In this document: positions 1-5,348 of the stretch, one piece after another
Numbering within the stretch: the first letter of the stretch is position 1
How the letters are laid out: the number at the start of each line of letters is the position of its first letter
Assembly (NCBI GenBank): GCA_030653335.1
Contig: JAURZP010000101.1
Span: forward strand, 1 to 7,975
Direction: 5' to 3'
DNA length: 7,975 bases
From: Methanoregula sp.
GTDB taxonomy: Archaea; Halobacteriota; Methanomicrobia; Methanomicrobiales; Methanospirillaceae
Position numbers and translations under genes: made by a program
The notes under the pieces: model-generated
Database searches by the model: none
What the model saw: only the letters and a program-made list of their open reading frames with translations
Told to the model about the DNA's origin: nothing

Positions 1-2
1 AG

Positions 3-578
3 GGAGAGTTTGTTGCCCTGGTTGGCAGGAGCGGGAGCGGAAAGAGCACACTGATGAATATTTTGGGGGGACTCGACCACCCCACGACAGGAACGGTGAA
101 TATCAACGAGAAAGTGGTTGATTACAATAACCGGACACACCTCATTGATATCAGGAGAACGCAGGTGGGTTTCATATTCCAGCAGTTCAACCTGATTCCC
201 TCGCTTTCCGCAGTGGAAAACGTTGCCTACCCTCTCCTCTTTAACTATTGTCCCAAAGAGGAGCGCAACGAGCGTGCAATCCGGCTCTTAACAATGGTCG
301 GTCTCAGTGAACGGGCTGACCACCTTCCCCACCAGTTGAGCGGCGGTGAACAGCAGCGGGTAGCGATCGCTCGTGCGATGGTAGGGAACCCCGGCATTAT
401 CCTTGCCGACGAACCCACCGGCAACCTTGACTCAAAGACAAGCGCCGAGATCTACCAGCAGATGCGTGAGGTCAACCGGCTCAGGAACGTCACCTTCCTG
501 ATCGTTACCCACGAACGTGAGTTTGCATCATACTGTGACCGTACAATTGAACTACGGGACGGGAAGGTCGTTATATGA
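3..578 (+). CDS. ABC transporter ATP-binding protein (MacB/LolD type), 5' end missing
   Basis: This is the nucleotide-binding subunit that hydrolyses ATP to drive the permease encoded next. The reading frame is already open at the window edge, so roughly 35-40 N-terminal residues are lost compared with the usual 225-235; 191 residues are visible. Seen in order are Walker A (GRSGSGKST, visible residues 8-16), the Q-loop (FIFQQFNLIPS), the ABC signature LSGGEQQRVAIARA, Walker B IILADEPT, the D-loop GNLDS and the switch histidine in IVTHE. All catalytic motifs are intact. The FQQFNLIPSLSAVENV stretch is typical of the LolD/MacB/FtsE subfamily that partners FtsX-like permeases. The stop overlaps the permease start as ATGA (575-578), so the two genes are almost certainly co-translated. 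The subfamily is firm; the substrate cannot be told. Confidence 0.96.
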   Translation, partial: GEFVALVGRSGSGKSTLMNILGGLDHPTTGTVNINEKVVDYNNRTHLIDIRRTQVGFIFQQFNLIPSLSAVENVAYPLLFNYCPKEERNERAIRLLTMVGLSERADHLPHQLSGGEQQRVAIARAMVGNPGIILADEPTGNLDSKTSAEIYQQMREVNRLRNVTFLIVTHEREFASYCDRTIELRDGKVVI

Positions 579-1795
579 TTGCAAAGGAATGGGATTTTTT
601 AAAGATGTCTGCCCGGCAGCTTTTTACAAAGCGTCTTCGTGTTGCTTTAACTGTTCTCGGGATTGCAATCGGCGTTGCCGCAGTGATTGGTATCGTTGCA
701 CTGAGTGACGGGATACGGGAACAGGCTATCGAGACTATTAAGGCACAGTCCGATCTCACGCTCATCGAGATCCATCCAAAGACCGAAGGGGGTGTAACCC
801 AGCTTATCACGGATTCCCGGATCCGGGCGCTGCAAACAATCCCCCATGTGACTGCTACTGCTCCTGCATTTACCGATTCATATGCGACAAAGAAACAGAC
901 GTTCCTGCAAGTGCTTGCCGTCCGTGGCGATGAGATAGACAAAGTACTGAAATTGAGATATACAACAGGCAGGGTTTTTGTGCCTGCTGCACCTGAGGTC
1001 GTTTTTGGAGCAGATCTCAAGGATAAGCTCCTGCGGAATGAGGGAATCCGTGTGGGGGATATATTTACTGCCCTTGTCCGCGACTATGATGCAAATGGTA
1101 TGCCGGTCGACCGTCAGGTTCCGTTAAATGTTGTCGGGGCACTGGGAGATCGTGACGACCAGTTTGACCGGTATGTCCTCATTGACATGACAGCCGCATC
1201 ACGAATACGGGGCGAACAGAAGGGTTACGACACGGTTTTTATTCGTGTCGACACTCCTGAAGCGGTCTTTGGCGTTGTTGATCAGATTAACGCACAGGGA
1301 TTTGAGGCACAGGGAGCGTTTGAGCAGATCAAGGCGGTTAACCAGTTTATGGACGCGCTCCTGATCGTATTCATGCTCTTTGCCCTGTTTGCGCTCGTTG
1401 TCGGTGGACTTATGATCACAACAACCATGATCACCTCAGTGTACGAGCGGACGCGGGAAATTGGGATCACGATGGCGGTTGGAGCCTCGCCCAACGATGT
1501 GATCCGGCTGGTGCTTTACGAGTGCCTGCTCATCGGGATTATTGGAGGGATCGTTGGCAATATTCTGGGTTTTATCTTTACTGTTGTCCTGAACACTGTC
1601 GGAAAACCGTTTATCATTGCCCGGCTTGGCCCGGAGTTTTCCAGCATCTTTGGAAACGAGATCGCACGACTCTCTCCGGAGATGGTTTTAGCCGGTATGG
1701 CGATTGCAGTCAGCTTCTCTCTCGTTGCCGGTATCTATCCTGCAATCAAGGCAACGAACCTGAACCCGGTGGAGGCTATCCGGGGATTGATGTAA
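575..1795 (+). CDS. ABC transporter permease, MacB/FtsX-like
   Basis: This is the membrane subunit of the exporter encoded with the upstream ATPase. The 406-residue length and layout fit the MacB-PCD plus FtsX architecture. There is one N-terminal transmembrane helix (about residues 22-44, rich in VLGIAIGVAAVIGIVAL), then a large extracytoplasmic domain (about 45-260), then three C-terminal helices (about 263-288, 312-340 and 369-391). The cytoplasmic coupling motif YERTREIGITMAVGAS after the second helix and the terminal NPVEAIRGL are family hallmarks. The start is set by the ATGA overlap with the ATPase gene. Such systems usually export lipids, peptides or antimicrobials, or sense envelope stress; nothing in the sequence names the substrate. 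The gene ends just before an AT-rich intergenic region. Confidence 0.95.
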   Translation: MIAKEWDFLKMSARQLFTKRLRVALTVLGIAIGVAAVIGIVALSDGIREQAIETIKAQSDLTLIEIHPKTEGGVTQLITDSRIRALQTIPHVTATAPAFTDSYATKKQTFLQVLAVRGDEIDKVLKLRYTTGRVFVPAAPEVVFGADLKDKLLRNEGIRVGDIFTALVRDYDANGMPVDRQVPLNVVGALGDRDDQFDRYVLIDMTAASRIRGEQKGYDTVFIRVDTPEAVFGVVDQINAQGFEAQGAFEQIKAVNQFMDALLIVFMLFALFALVVGGLMITTTMITSVYERTREIGITMAVGASPNDVIRLVLYECLLIGIIGGIVGNILGFIFTVVLNTVGKPFIIARLGPEFSSIFGNEIARLSPEMVLAGMAIAVSFSLVAGIYPAIKATNLNPVEAIRGLM

Positions 1796-1954
1796 ATTTT
1801 ATCTCTCCCATCACCCTCCAATACTTTCCTGCATTCATTTTTAACATCTGAAACCGGGTCAAACACCAGATACTACTGAGGCTGGATCTGATATTTGGTA
1901 GGATTCCTTTGAAAAATTTCTCAAAAATAATATAAATTCATACAAAAATGAAAA

Positions 1955-1964
1955 TTTTTTATAC
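1955..1964 (+). promoter_or_regulatory. TATA-like promoter element
   Basis: TTTTTTATAC in an AT-rich context with a run of A just upstream resembles an archaeal BRE/TATA element. Transcription starting 24-28 bases downstream would begin near 1984, where an ATG opens a short ORF. Motif spacing is the only support. Confidence 0.3.
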
Positions 1965-1983
1965 TGGCACAGCAAACCTAGTG

Positions 1984-2091
1984 ATGGTGATGAATGGGAA
2001 ATCCATCGCCAATAAGCAGCCTCAATATGAGTTGTATACAGTTGCATGTCCACTAAAAAACTCACATCCGACTCATTTCTTTTTTAAGTGA
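1984..2091 (+). CDS. Possible leaderless 35-residue small protein, unrecognised
   Basis: An ATG-started, TGA-ended frame of 35 residues begins at the position where a transcript from the TATA-like element at 1955-1964 would start, which fits leaderless translation. The product begins MVMNGKSIANKQ and ends in a Phe-rich tail with no recognisable domain, signal peptide or clear membrane segment. The overlapping DNA GGTGATG (1986-1992) and CATCGCC (2003-2009) could instead fold as a hairpin, so the transcript, if made, may be a small RNA. Coding potential is weak because of length. It is listed because the promoter spacing is suggestive. Confidence 0.2.
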   Translation: MVMNGKSIANKQPQYELYTVACPLKNSHPTHFFFK

Positions 2092-2123
2092 AAATTAGTT
2101 TTACATTTTTTTAACTTCGTATT

Positions 2124-2137
2124 AATTCATACGAATT
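2124..2137. promoter_or_regulatory. Inverted repeat upstream of TATA element, possible operator or activator site
   Basis: AATTC-ATAC-GAATT is a perfect inverted repeat with 5-bp arms and a 4-bp spacer. It ends 6 bp upstream of the TATA-like element at 2144-2152. The location suits a regulator of the structured-RNA/PKK-protein transcript. No specific regulator can be named. Confidence 0.35.
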
Positions 2138-2143
2138 CAAAAA

Positions 2144-2152
2144 AGTTTATTA
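2144..2152 (+). promoter_or_regulatory. TATA box for the structured-leader transcript
   Basis: AGTTTATTA preceded by an A-run (2139-2143) fits an archaeal BRE plus TATA box. A start 24-28 bases downstream falls near 2171-2174, exactly where a long stem begins. This match between predicted start and RNA structure makes the promoter call more credible than the box alone. Confidence 0.5.
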
Positions 2153-2173
2153 CTACGCCACTCCCAACTCTTA

Positions 2174-2261
2174 ACCGGGGTGATGATCCTTTACGTTTCA
2201 TCCGCCCATGCACAAGGGTACCTTCCTAAAGTGATGCGTATTTCCCATTATCACCCCCGGT
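2174..2261 (+). ncRNA. Structured RNA element: 5' leader or small RNA
   Basis: A rod-like fold of 88 bases can be drawn by hand. The basal stem pairs 2174-2187 with 2247-2261 (14 bp including one G-U, one bulged C). A second stem pairs TACG (2192-2195) and CATC (2199-2202) with GATGCGTA (2233-2240), leaving a TTT bulge. The apical hairpin is AAGG-GTA-CCTT (2214-2224). The 5' base of the rod coincides with the predicted transcription start. The element ends 42 bases before the start codon of the PKK-repeat gene. It could be a cis-acting leader for that gene or a processed small RNA. GTGATGA at 2180-2186 resembles a C box, but no matching D box (CTGA) lies at the base, so a C/D guide RNA is unlikely. 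I recognise no known riboswitch. Confidence 0.5.
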
Positions 2262-2303
2262 GAAAACCGCAGATATTTCTCTAGTATTGGAGTTGATCAC
2301 CTG

Positions 2304-2465
2304 ATGGTTGTAACGAAAAAAACACCCGACCCCAAGAAGACAGCACCTAAGAAAGCTGAACCGAAGAAGACTGAGCCAAAGAAAACAGACGCCAAGAAAG
2401 CTGAACCCAAAAAGGTAAATGCTGTAAAACCAGCAACAAAACCTGTTTTAAAACCCAAAAAATAA
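2304..2465 (+). CDS. 53-residue Lys/Pro/Ala repeat protein (PKK repeats)
   Basis: The product is extremely basic and low in complexity: after MVVTKKTPD come pentapeptide units of the type PKKTA, PKKAE, PKKTE, PKKTD, AKKAE and PKKVN, ending in VLKPKK. Lysine makes up over a third of residues and there is no hydrophobic core, so it should be disordered. It resembles the tails of H1-like or AlbA/histone-associated proteins, which bind nucleic acid or polyanions; that role is inferred from composition only. The start is supported by an upstream GGAGTTGATC (2289-2298), a 9/10 match to the extended archaeal Shine-Dalgarno sequence, 5 bases before the ATG. The stop is followed at once by a T6 run. 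The gene lies alone behind the structured leader and its own promoter. Confidence 0.65.
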   Translation: MVVTKKTPDPKKTAPKKAEPKKTEPKKTDAKKAEPKKVNAVKPATKPVLKPKK

Positions 2466-2471
2466 TTTTTT
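2466..2471 (+). terminator. T-run terminator after the PKK gene
   Basis: Six consecutive T directly after the TAA stop. Archaeal RNA polymerase commonly terminates on such U-tracts without a hairpin. Confidence 0.4.
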
Positions 2472-2605
2472 GTGACTGTTTGCGATGTTATACTAAACCT
2501 GGAATGGGCGCCGGACGGCTCGTGCTTTTTGTTGTGCTGGTGGTTCAGGTTCTACCAGAGTGAAGTTTCTCCAGATACTGCACATGCGCACGCCCCTTGG
2601 ATCTT

Positions 2606-2618
2606 TTTTATATTATAA
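2606..2618 (+). promoter_or_regulatory. TATA box of the AbrB-like gene
   Basis: TTTTATATTATAA, a near-ideal methanogen TATA box inside a T/A-rich run. The predicted start, 24-28 bases downstream of its centre, lies near 2637-2641, leaving a short leader that carries the purine-rich AAAAGGGGG ribosome binding site 6 bases before the ATG at 2657. Confidence 0.6.
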
Positions 2619-2626
2619 TCTGCTCC

Positions 2627-2639
2627 AGTATGCCATACT
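2627..2639. promoter_or_regulatory. Palindromic operator candidate at the transcription start
   Basis: AGTAT-GCC-ATACT is a perfect inverted repeat (5-bp arms, 3-bp spacer) overlapping the predicted start site between the TATA box and the ribosome binding site. A repressor bound here would block initiation. AbrB/MazE-like proteins often bind palindromes in their own promoter, so autoregulation is the simplest reading, though not shown. Confidence 0.45.
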
Positions 2640-2656
2640 AAAAAGGGGGAATTAAT

Positions 2657-2839
2657 ATGACGAAAATTATGGCAAAGGTATCTTCAGGATTGTATATCCC
2701 CGTAAATGTTCTTAAAAATGCAGGTCTTCATGATGATGTCGAAATGGATCTCAGGGAGCAGGAGATCCGGATTTTCCGGCAGGAAAAAAATATACGCCCA
2801 AAAAAATCTCCCGTATCTCGGTATTCTGGGATTGTGTAG
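2657..2839 (+). CDS. AbrB/SpoVT-like (swapped-hairpin) regulator or orphan antitoxin, probably truncated
   Basis: The 60-residue product has the swapped-hairpin AbrB/MazE pattern: a basic start (MTKIMAKVSSGLYIPVNVLK), a hydrophobic plus acidic middle (LHDDVEMDLREQEIRIF), then a Lys/Arg-rich tail. Such proteins dimerise through the hairpin and bind DNA; many are antitoxins. The start is supported by AAAAGGGGGAATTAATATG. No toxin gene follows. In the next frame after the stop, 2836-2937 reads on as VGIADFPGINGRDHEHRYLYE and more, resembling the C-terminal toxin-binding tails of AbrB-type antitoxins (SGI...DGRDxE...YE). Removing one GT from the GTGT at 2834-2837 would fuse the two into a protein of about 92 residues. 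The gene may therefore be a recent frameshift pseudogene, or a truncated DNA-binding-only form. Confidence 0.7.
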   Translation: MTKIMAKVSSGLYIPVNVLKNAGLHDDVEMDLREQEIRIFRQEKNIRPKKSPVSRYSGIV

Positions 2840-2937
2840 GAATTGCAGATTTTCCCGGCATAAACGGACGGGATCATGAACACCGGTATCTCTATGAAAA
2901 ATTACCCCCCCTGTTTCTTGTCATCCGCATAGGCTAA
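2836..2937 (+). pseudogene. Frameshifted C-terminal part of the AbrB-like gene
   Basis: This frame has no start of its own but is protein-like (GIADFPGINGRDHEHRYLYE, then KLPPLFLVIRIG, stop at 2935-2937). It is joined in sense and spacing to the upstream AbrB-like ORF. It would be in frame if a single GT dinucleotide at 2834-2837 were absent. Its DGRDHE and YLYEK words recall the acidic tails through which such antitoxins hold their toxins. The alternative is chance coding in an intergenic stretch. Confidence 0.4.
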
Positions 2938-2977
2938 AAGCGGCTGGAAAGCAGATAACAAAAAAAACGGATTCCGG

Positions 2978-3454
2978 TCAGGAAAAAATTAACACCGGAT
3001 CGTAATCCCGTATCAACCAGGAACGAATTTTTCTCTTCCCGCAGATACGGTGCATCCCCCGGTCGTCAGTAAACAGGGGAACTGATTCCAGTTCAGCAAG
3101 CGCAAGAAAATACGTATCAAAACCGGGACATCCTTCATTGAGAGCGATAGTCTTTGCAGTACCAATAATGCGATCTTCCGGAACAAGCGTGTAGCTGGTT
3201 TCAACTTCATTACAGATCTCCTCGGCTGTACTGATATTCGAAAGCCTCATTGATACTGCGGCAATCTCAATGAGGCCACAGCTGGGAAGAAGAACCCCGA
3301 TCCCATGTTCATCAAGAGCTGCAAGCAGCTCGACACAATACTGATGAGTCTGCAATTCACGGGAATATACAGCGCCGGCCTGAATCCGGGAGGGAGAGAA
3401 GAGCGCTTTGATAATTACGGAGGTGTCAATAACACAGGACGAAAAATCAGGCAT
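2978..3454 (-). CDS. PIN-domain ribonuclease toxin, VapC-like
   Basis: VapC toxins are Mg2+-dependent RNases that cleave tRNA or rRNA when freed from their antitoxin. The 158-residue protein shows the PIN acidic set: Asp10 in VIDTSVIIKAL, Glu63 in GLIEIAAV, Asp113 in CPGFDTYFLALAE and Asp130/131 in LFTDDRGMH. All are present, so the enzyme should be active. It is slightly longer than typical VapC (130-140) because of a 20-residue insert after the first Asp motif. The start overlaps the antitoxin gene by 8 bases and has a GGAG about 10 bases upstream inside that gene, so translation is coupled. It converges on the AbrB-like gene with no visible shared function. Confidence 0.88.
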   Translation of the reverse strand: MPDFSSCVIDTSVIIKALFSPSRIQAGAVYSRELQTHQYCVELLAALDEHGIGVLLPSCGLIEIAAVSMRLSNISTAEEICNEVETSYTLVPEDRIIGTAKTIALNEGCPGFDTYFLALAELESVPLFTDDRGMHRICGKRKIRSWLIRDYDPVLIFS

Positions 3455-3650
3455 CCCGAATTCTTCTCCGGTTTTTCACAAGGATCTGATCAATATCCTC
3501 TTTCGCTTCCGGTTCTCCGAATTTTTTTACAAACTCTGAAAATTTTTTCCGGATTACAACTTCTACCCGGGCATGTTGCGGCAGGTTTACCGGATCATCA
3601 AGTACCAGCGTACCATCTATATACACGGCATTTGTTTTGATCGTGGACAT
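3447..3650 (-). CDS. AF2212-like (DUF104) antitoxin, VapB-type partner
   Basis: The 67-residue product opens with the short beta-strand pattern of archaeal AF2212-type antitoxins: VYIDGTLVLDDPVNLPQHA, then RVEVVIRKKF. A charged helical tail (EFVKKFGEPEAKEDIDQILV, then KNRRRIRDA) would wrap the toxin. Gene order (antitoxin first), the 8-base overlap with the PIN toxin and size all fit a vapBC-like module. A perfect palindrome lies 4 bases upstream of the start codon, consistent with the autorepression usual for these operons. Ribosome binding sequence upstream is weak, and the transcript may be nearly leaderless. Confidence 0.85.
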   Translation of the reverse strand: MSTIKTNAVYIDGTLVLDDPVNLPQHARVEVVIRKKFSEFVKKFGEPEAKEDIDQILVKNRRRIRDA

Positions 3651-3654
3651 AATC

Positions 3655-3669
3655 TATCAGAACCTGATA
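3655..3669. promoter_or_regulatory. Palindromic operator of the vapBC-like operon
   Basis: TATCAG-AAC-CTGATA is a perfect inverted repeat with 6-bp arms and a 3-bp spacer. It lies 4 bases upstream of the vapB-like start codon on the minus strand and next to the AT-rich promoter region (3669-3690). Toxin-antitoxin complexes usually repress their own operon through such sites. Confidence 0.55.
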
Positions 3670-3746
3670 ATTCATACCATAATTGCAGCGAATAAATGAT
3701 AACTGTTGCGCCTAAGAAGGAGGTCACCGGGATAGATACTGTCAGA

Positions 3747-3908
3747 TCATCTGTAAAACTCTGGTACGTTTTTAGAGAAACCCCCCAGTAAGTTTAGCCC
3801 AGTAACTGCATCTCCAATCTCCCCATATGGCTCCCGTTTCCCTTGTGTCGTGATCCGGAAACCCTTAAAAATCGCCCGGATTGGATCACACAACAAGATT
3901 CCCCGTAA
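3747..3908 (-). pseudogene. Possible 3' fragment of a degraded gene
   Basis: This 53-codon open stretch between two stops lacks an ATG but is protein-like. It contains RAIFKGFRITTQGKREPYGE followed by IGDAVTGLNLLGGFSKNVPE and a stop. The balanced composition and Gly/Pro placement suggest the C-terminus of a globular protein that has lost its 5' part. I do not recognise the family; a remnant of another transposase is possible given the neighbouring insertion sequence. The next upstream in-frame stop is at 3909-3911, and no continuation was found beyond the insertion sequence. Confidence 0.25.
3850..3889. repeat. Inverted repeat with two nested arm pairings
   Basis: GTGATCC (3850-3856) pairs with GGATCAC (3883-3889). 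Alternatively ATCCGG (3853-3858) pairs with CCGGAT (3876-3881), closing a loop with CCTTAAAAA in it. It may be a protein-binding palindrome or chance. It lies within the possible gene remnant. Confidence 0.3.
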
Positions 3909-3956
3909 TCACACCCGGTTAGACAGAATCCTGGAGGAAACGACCCCCCGTATCCC

Positions 3957-3977
3957 CATAAGCGCTAACTTTAGCAG
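3957..3977 (+). repeat. Left terminal inverted repeat of the IS
   Basis: CATAAGCGCTAACTTTAGCAG. It pairs with the right end at 5328-5348, with 14 of the first 15 bases identical. Confidence 0.8.
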
Positions 3978-3980
3978 TGA

Positions 3981-3992
3981 ATATTTATATAA
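3981..3992 (+). promoter_or_regulatory. Promoter of the transposase gene
   Basis: ATATTTATATAA is a strong archaeal TATA box just inside the left terminal repeat. The start is predicted near 4012, giving a leader of under 20 bases that holds GGAAGAGGGT before the ATG at 4030. Confidence 0.6.
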
Positions 3993-4029
3993 GGAGAGGA
4001 AATAGGAGAGTGGGAAGAGGGTATAGCGA

Positions 4030-5335
4030 ATGAAAATTGATGAAAACTGGAAATTCCTTTTACAATTTCTACCGCAAGGTTGGGAACAAAAAGCGAAGGA
4101 ACTTGGAGCCGTAACGCGGCAACGAAAAATCATGTCGGCGGAAATATTACTACGGATCCTCCTCATCCACTTGGCAGATAGTTGTTCAATGCGTGAAACG
4201 GTAGTAAGGGCAAAAGAAGCAAAATTGGCGGATATTTCAGATGTAGCTCTATTTAAACGTCTTAAGGCAAGTGCAGAATGGTTACGATGGATATCGGTAA
4301 ATCTTGTAGAAAATTTACATGGGATTGATAAAAAACCTGATTGGTTAAAAGAATTCAATGTTCGCATTGTTGATGCCAGTATCATAACAGAACCCGGAAG
4401 TACGGGGTCTGATTGGAGATTACATTACAGTATAGAGTTATTTGGTCTCTCATGCGATCATTTTCAAATTACTGACCAAAAAGTGGGAGAAACCTTCCGA
4501 AATTTTCCAATAAAAAAAGGAGATTTACTGATTGGCGACCGCGGATACGGAAGCATCGCCGGAATTAATTATGTTACTGAAAACAACGGAGATTTTCTTG
4601 TTAGAATCAAAAATAAAGCATTAAAAATAATGACAAATGAAAATGAAGAGTTCTGTTTGCTAGAGAATTTCCGTAAACTGGATTACGGAGAGATTGGTGA
4701 TTTTGATGTACTCTATAACTCTTCGAAGAACCAATTGAAAACTCTTCGTTTATGTGCGATAAAAAAATCTCCCGAAGCTGCAGAACGTTCAAAAAAAACT
4801 GCTATTCAAGAAATGAAGAAAAAAAAAAGAACACTCAATGAAGAAACAATCGAGTTACATGGCTATATGTTTGTCATAACCTCTGTTAAGCGAAACGTGT
4901 TATCCGCAATAGAAATATTGTCATTGTATCGAATGAGATGGCAAGTTGAATTAGCTTTCAAGCGATTAAAATCGATATTGGGCTTAGGTCATCTGCCGAA
5001 AACAGATCCGGAAAGCTCGAAAGCATGGTTACATGGAAAGATGGTTGTGGCACTGCTGACGAACGCAATTGTTGAAAGGGGACGTTCTTTTTCCCCCTGG
5101 GGATACCCTCTGCAACCAATTTTTTGAGGAAGACCCCGAGCAATCAAATCTTTGGAGGGAGACTTCACTTGCATTTCTTTTACTGCTGAGTGCAATACAT
5201 CCTATTTTGTCTTTGATAGACTGCATTTCTCGCTGGAATATCATTGCAAAAGGACTTGCAGAGGGCAATCGAAAACGGCCCCGTCAATTGTTCAGAGCCT
5301 ACTCATATCCATACGAGGGGTTACTTGCCTGTTAA
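4030..5335 (+). pseudogene. IS4-family DDE transposase, frameshifted near the C-terminus
   Basis: The enzyme cuts and joins the element's ends. The first frame (4030-5127, 365 residues) contains the whole catalytic core: Asp115 in RIVDASIITEPG, Asp170 in LLIGDRGYGS and Glu307 in the signature YRMRWQVELAFKRLK, where Tyr300, Arg303, Glu307 and Lys314 give the Y(2)R(3)E(6)K pattern of IS4. It stops at TGA 5125-5127, directly after T6 (5120-5125). The C-terminal part continues in the +1 frame (FFEEDPEQSNLWRETSLAFL, then ISRWNIIAKGLAEG) to a stop at 5333-5335, just inside the right repeat. Removing one T from T6 restores a protein of about 434 residues, the normal family size. This is most likely a one-base insertion that inactivates the gene. 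A programmed shift or sequencing error is possible, but IS elements normally use -1 slippage, not the +1 needed here. Confidence 0.85.
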
Positions 5336-5348
5336 GTTAGCGCATATG
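5328..5348 (-). repeat. Right terminal inverted repeat of the IS
   Basis: On the minus strand it reads CATATGCGCTAACTTAACAG from 5348 inwards, matching the left end. The transposase stop codon (5333-5335) lies inside it. Confidence 0.8.

Larger units (their letters stand above)
1796..2173. other. AT-rich intergenic region upstream of a structured RNA
   Basis: No convincing gene of normal size lies between the permease stop and the structured leader at 2174. The stretch holds T-rich tracts just after the permease (for example around 1838-1843) that could end its transcript. It also holds two promoter-like TATA elements (about 1955-1964 and 2144-2152) and a 9-bp word AATTCATAC at both 1935-1943 and 2124-2132. 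The same word occurs a third time at 3669-3677, upstream of the vapB-like gene. A 35-codon ORF (1984-2091) is listed separately with low confidence. Confidence 0.6.
3651..3956. other. Region between the vapB-like gene and the insertion sequence
   Basis: About 300 bases with no intact gene. It holds the operator and AT-rich promoter of the vapBC-like operon (3651-3690). A strong GGAGGTCACC ribosome-binding-like word at 3718-3727 has no start codon after it. It also holds a minus-strand open stretch that looks like the end of a gene (3747-3908) and a 40-bp inverted repeat (3850-3889). The last 13 bases, C-rich, partly match the bases after the insertion sequence. Confidence 0.5.
3957..5348 (+). 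mobile_element. IS4-family insertion sequence, about 1.39 kb
   Basis: The element is bounded by imperfect terminal inverted repeats: CATAAGCGCTAACTT at the left end (from 3957) and, on the opposite strand at the right end (from 5348), CATATGCGCTAACTT. These match at 14 of 15 bases and continue with one gap into TAGCAG/AACAG. Between them is one DDE transposase gene that fills the element, with its own promoter at the left end. Length, single gene and the Y-R-E-K transposase signature fit the IS4 family. The flanks CCCCCCGTATCCC (3944-3956) and CCCCTCATACCCC (5349-5361) agree at 10 of 13 positions, with all three differences transitions, so they may be a decayed target duplication. The element is more AT-rich than its surroundings. 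Confidence 0.85.

Noticed and set aside
571..1020. Long minus-strand ORF opposite the permease gene
   Set aside because: It is the mirror of a well-supported FtsX-type gene and its translation is Ser/Arg/Ile-rich without motifs.
1859..2065. Minus-strand ORF of 68 residues
   Set aside because: No ribosome binding site, AT-rich low-quality translation, and it crosses a plus-strand promoter-like region.
2174..2261. C/D box guide RNA
   Set aside because: A GTGATGA C-box-like word is present at the 5' stem, but there is no CTGA D box before the 3' stem and the C-box bases are themselves paired.
3718..3740. Strong GGAGGTCACC ribosome-binding-like site
   Set aside because: No ATG, GTG or TTG follows at a usable distance with an open frame.
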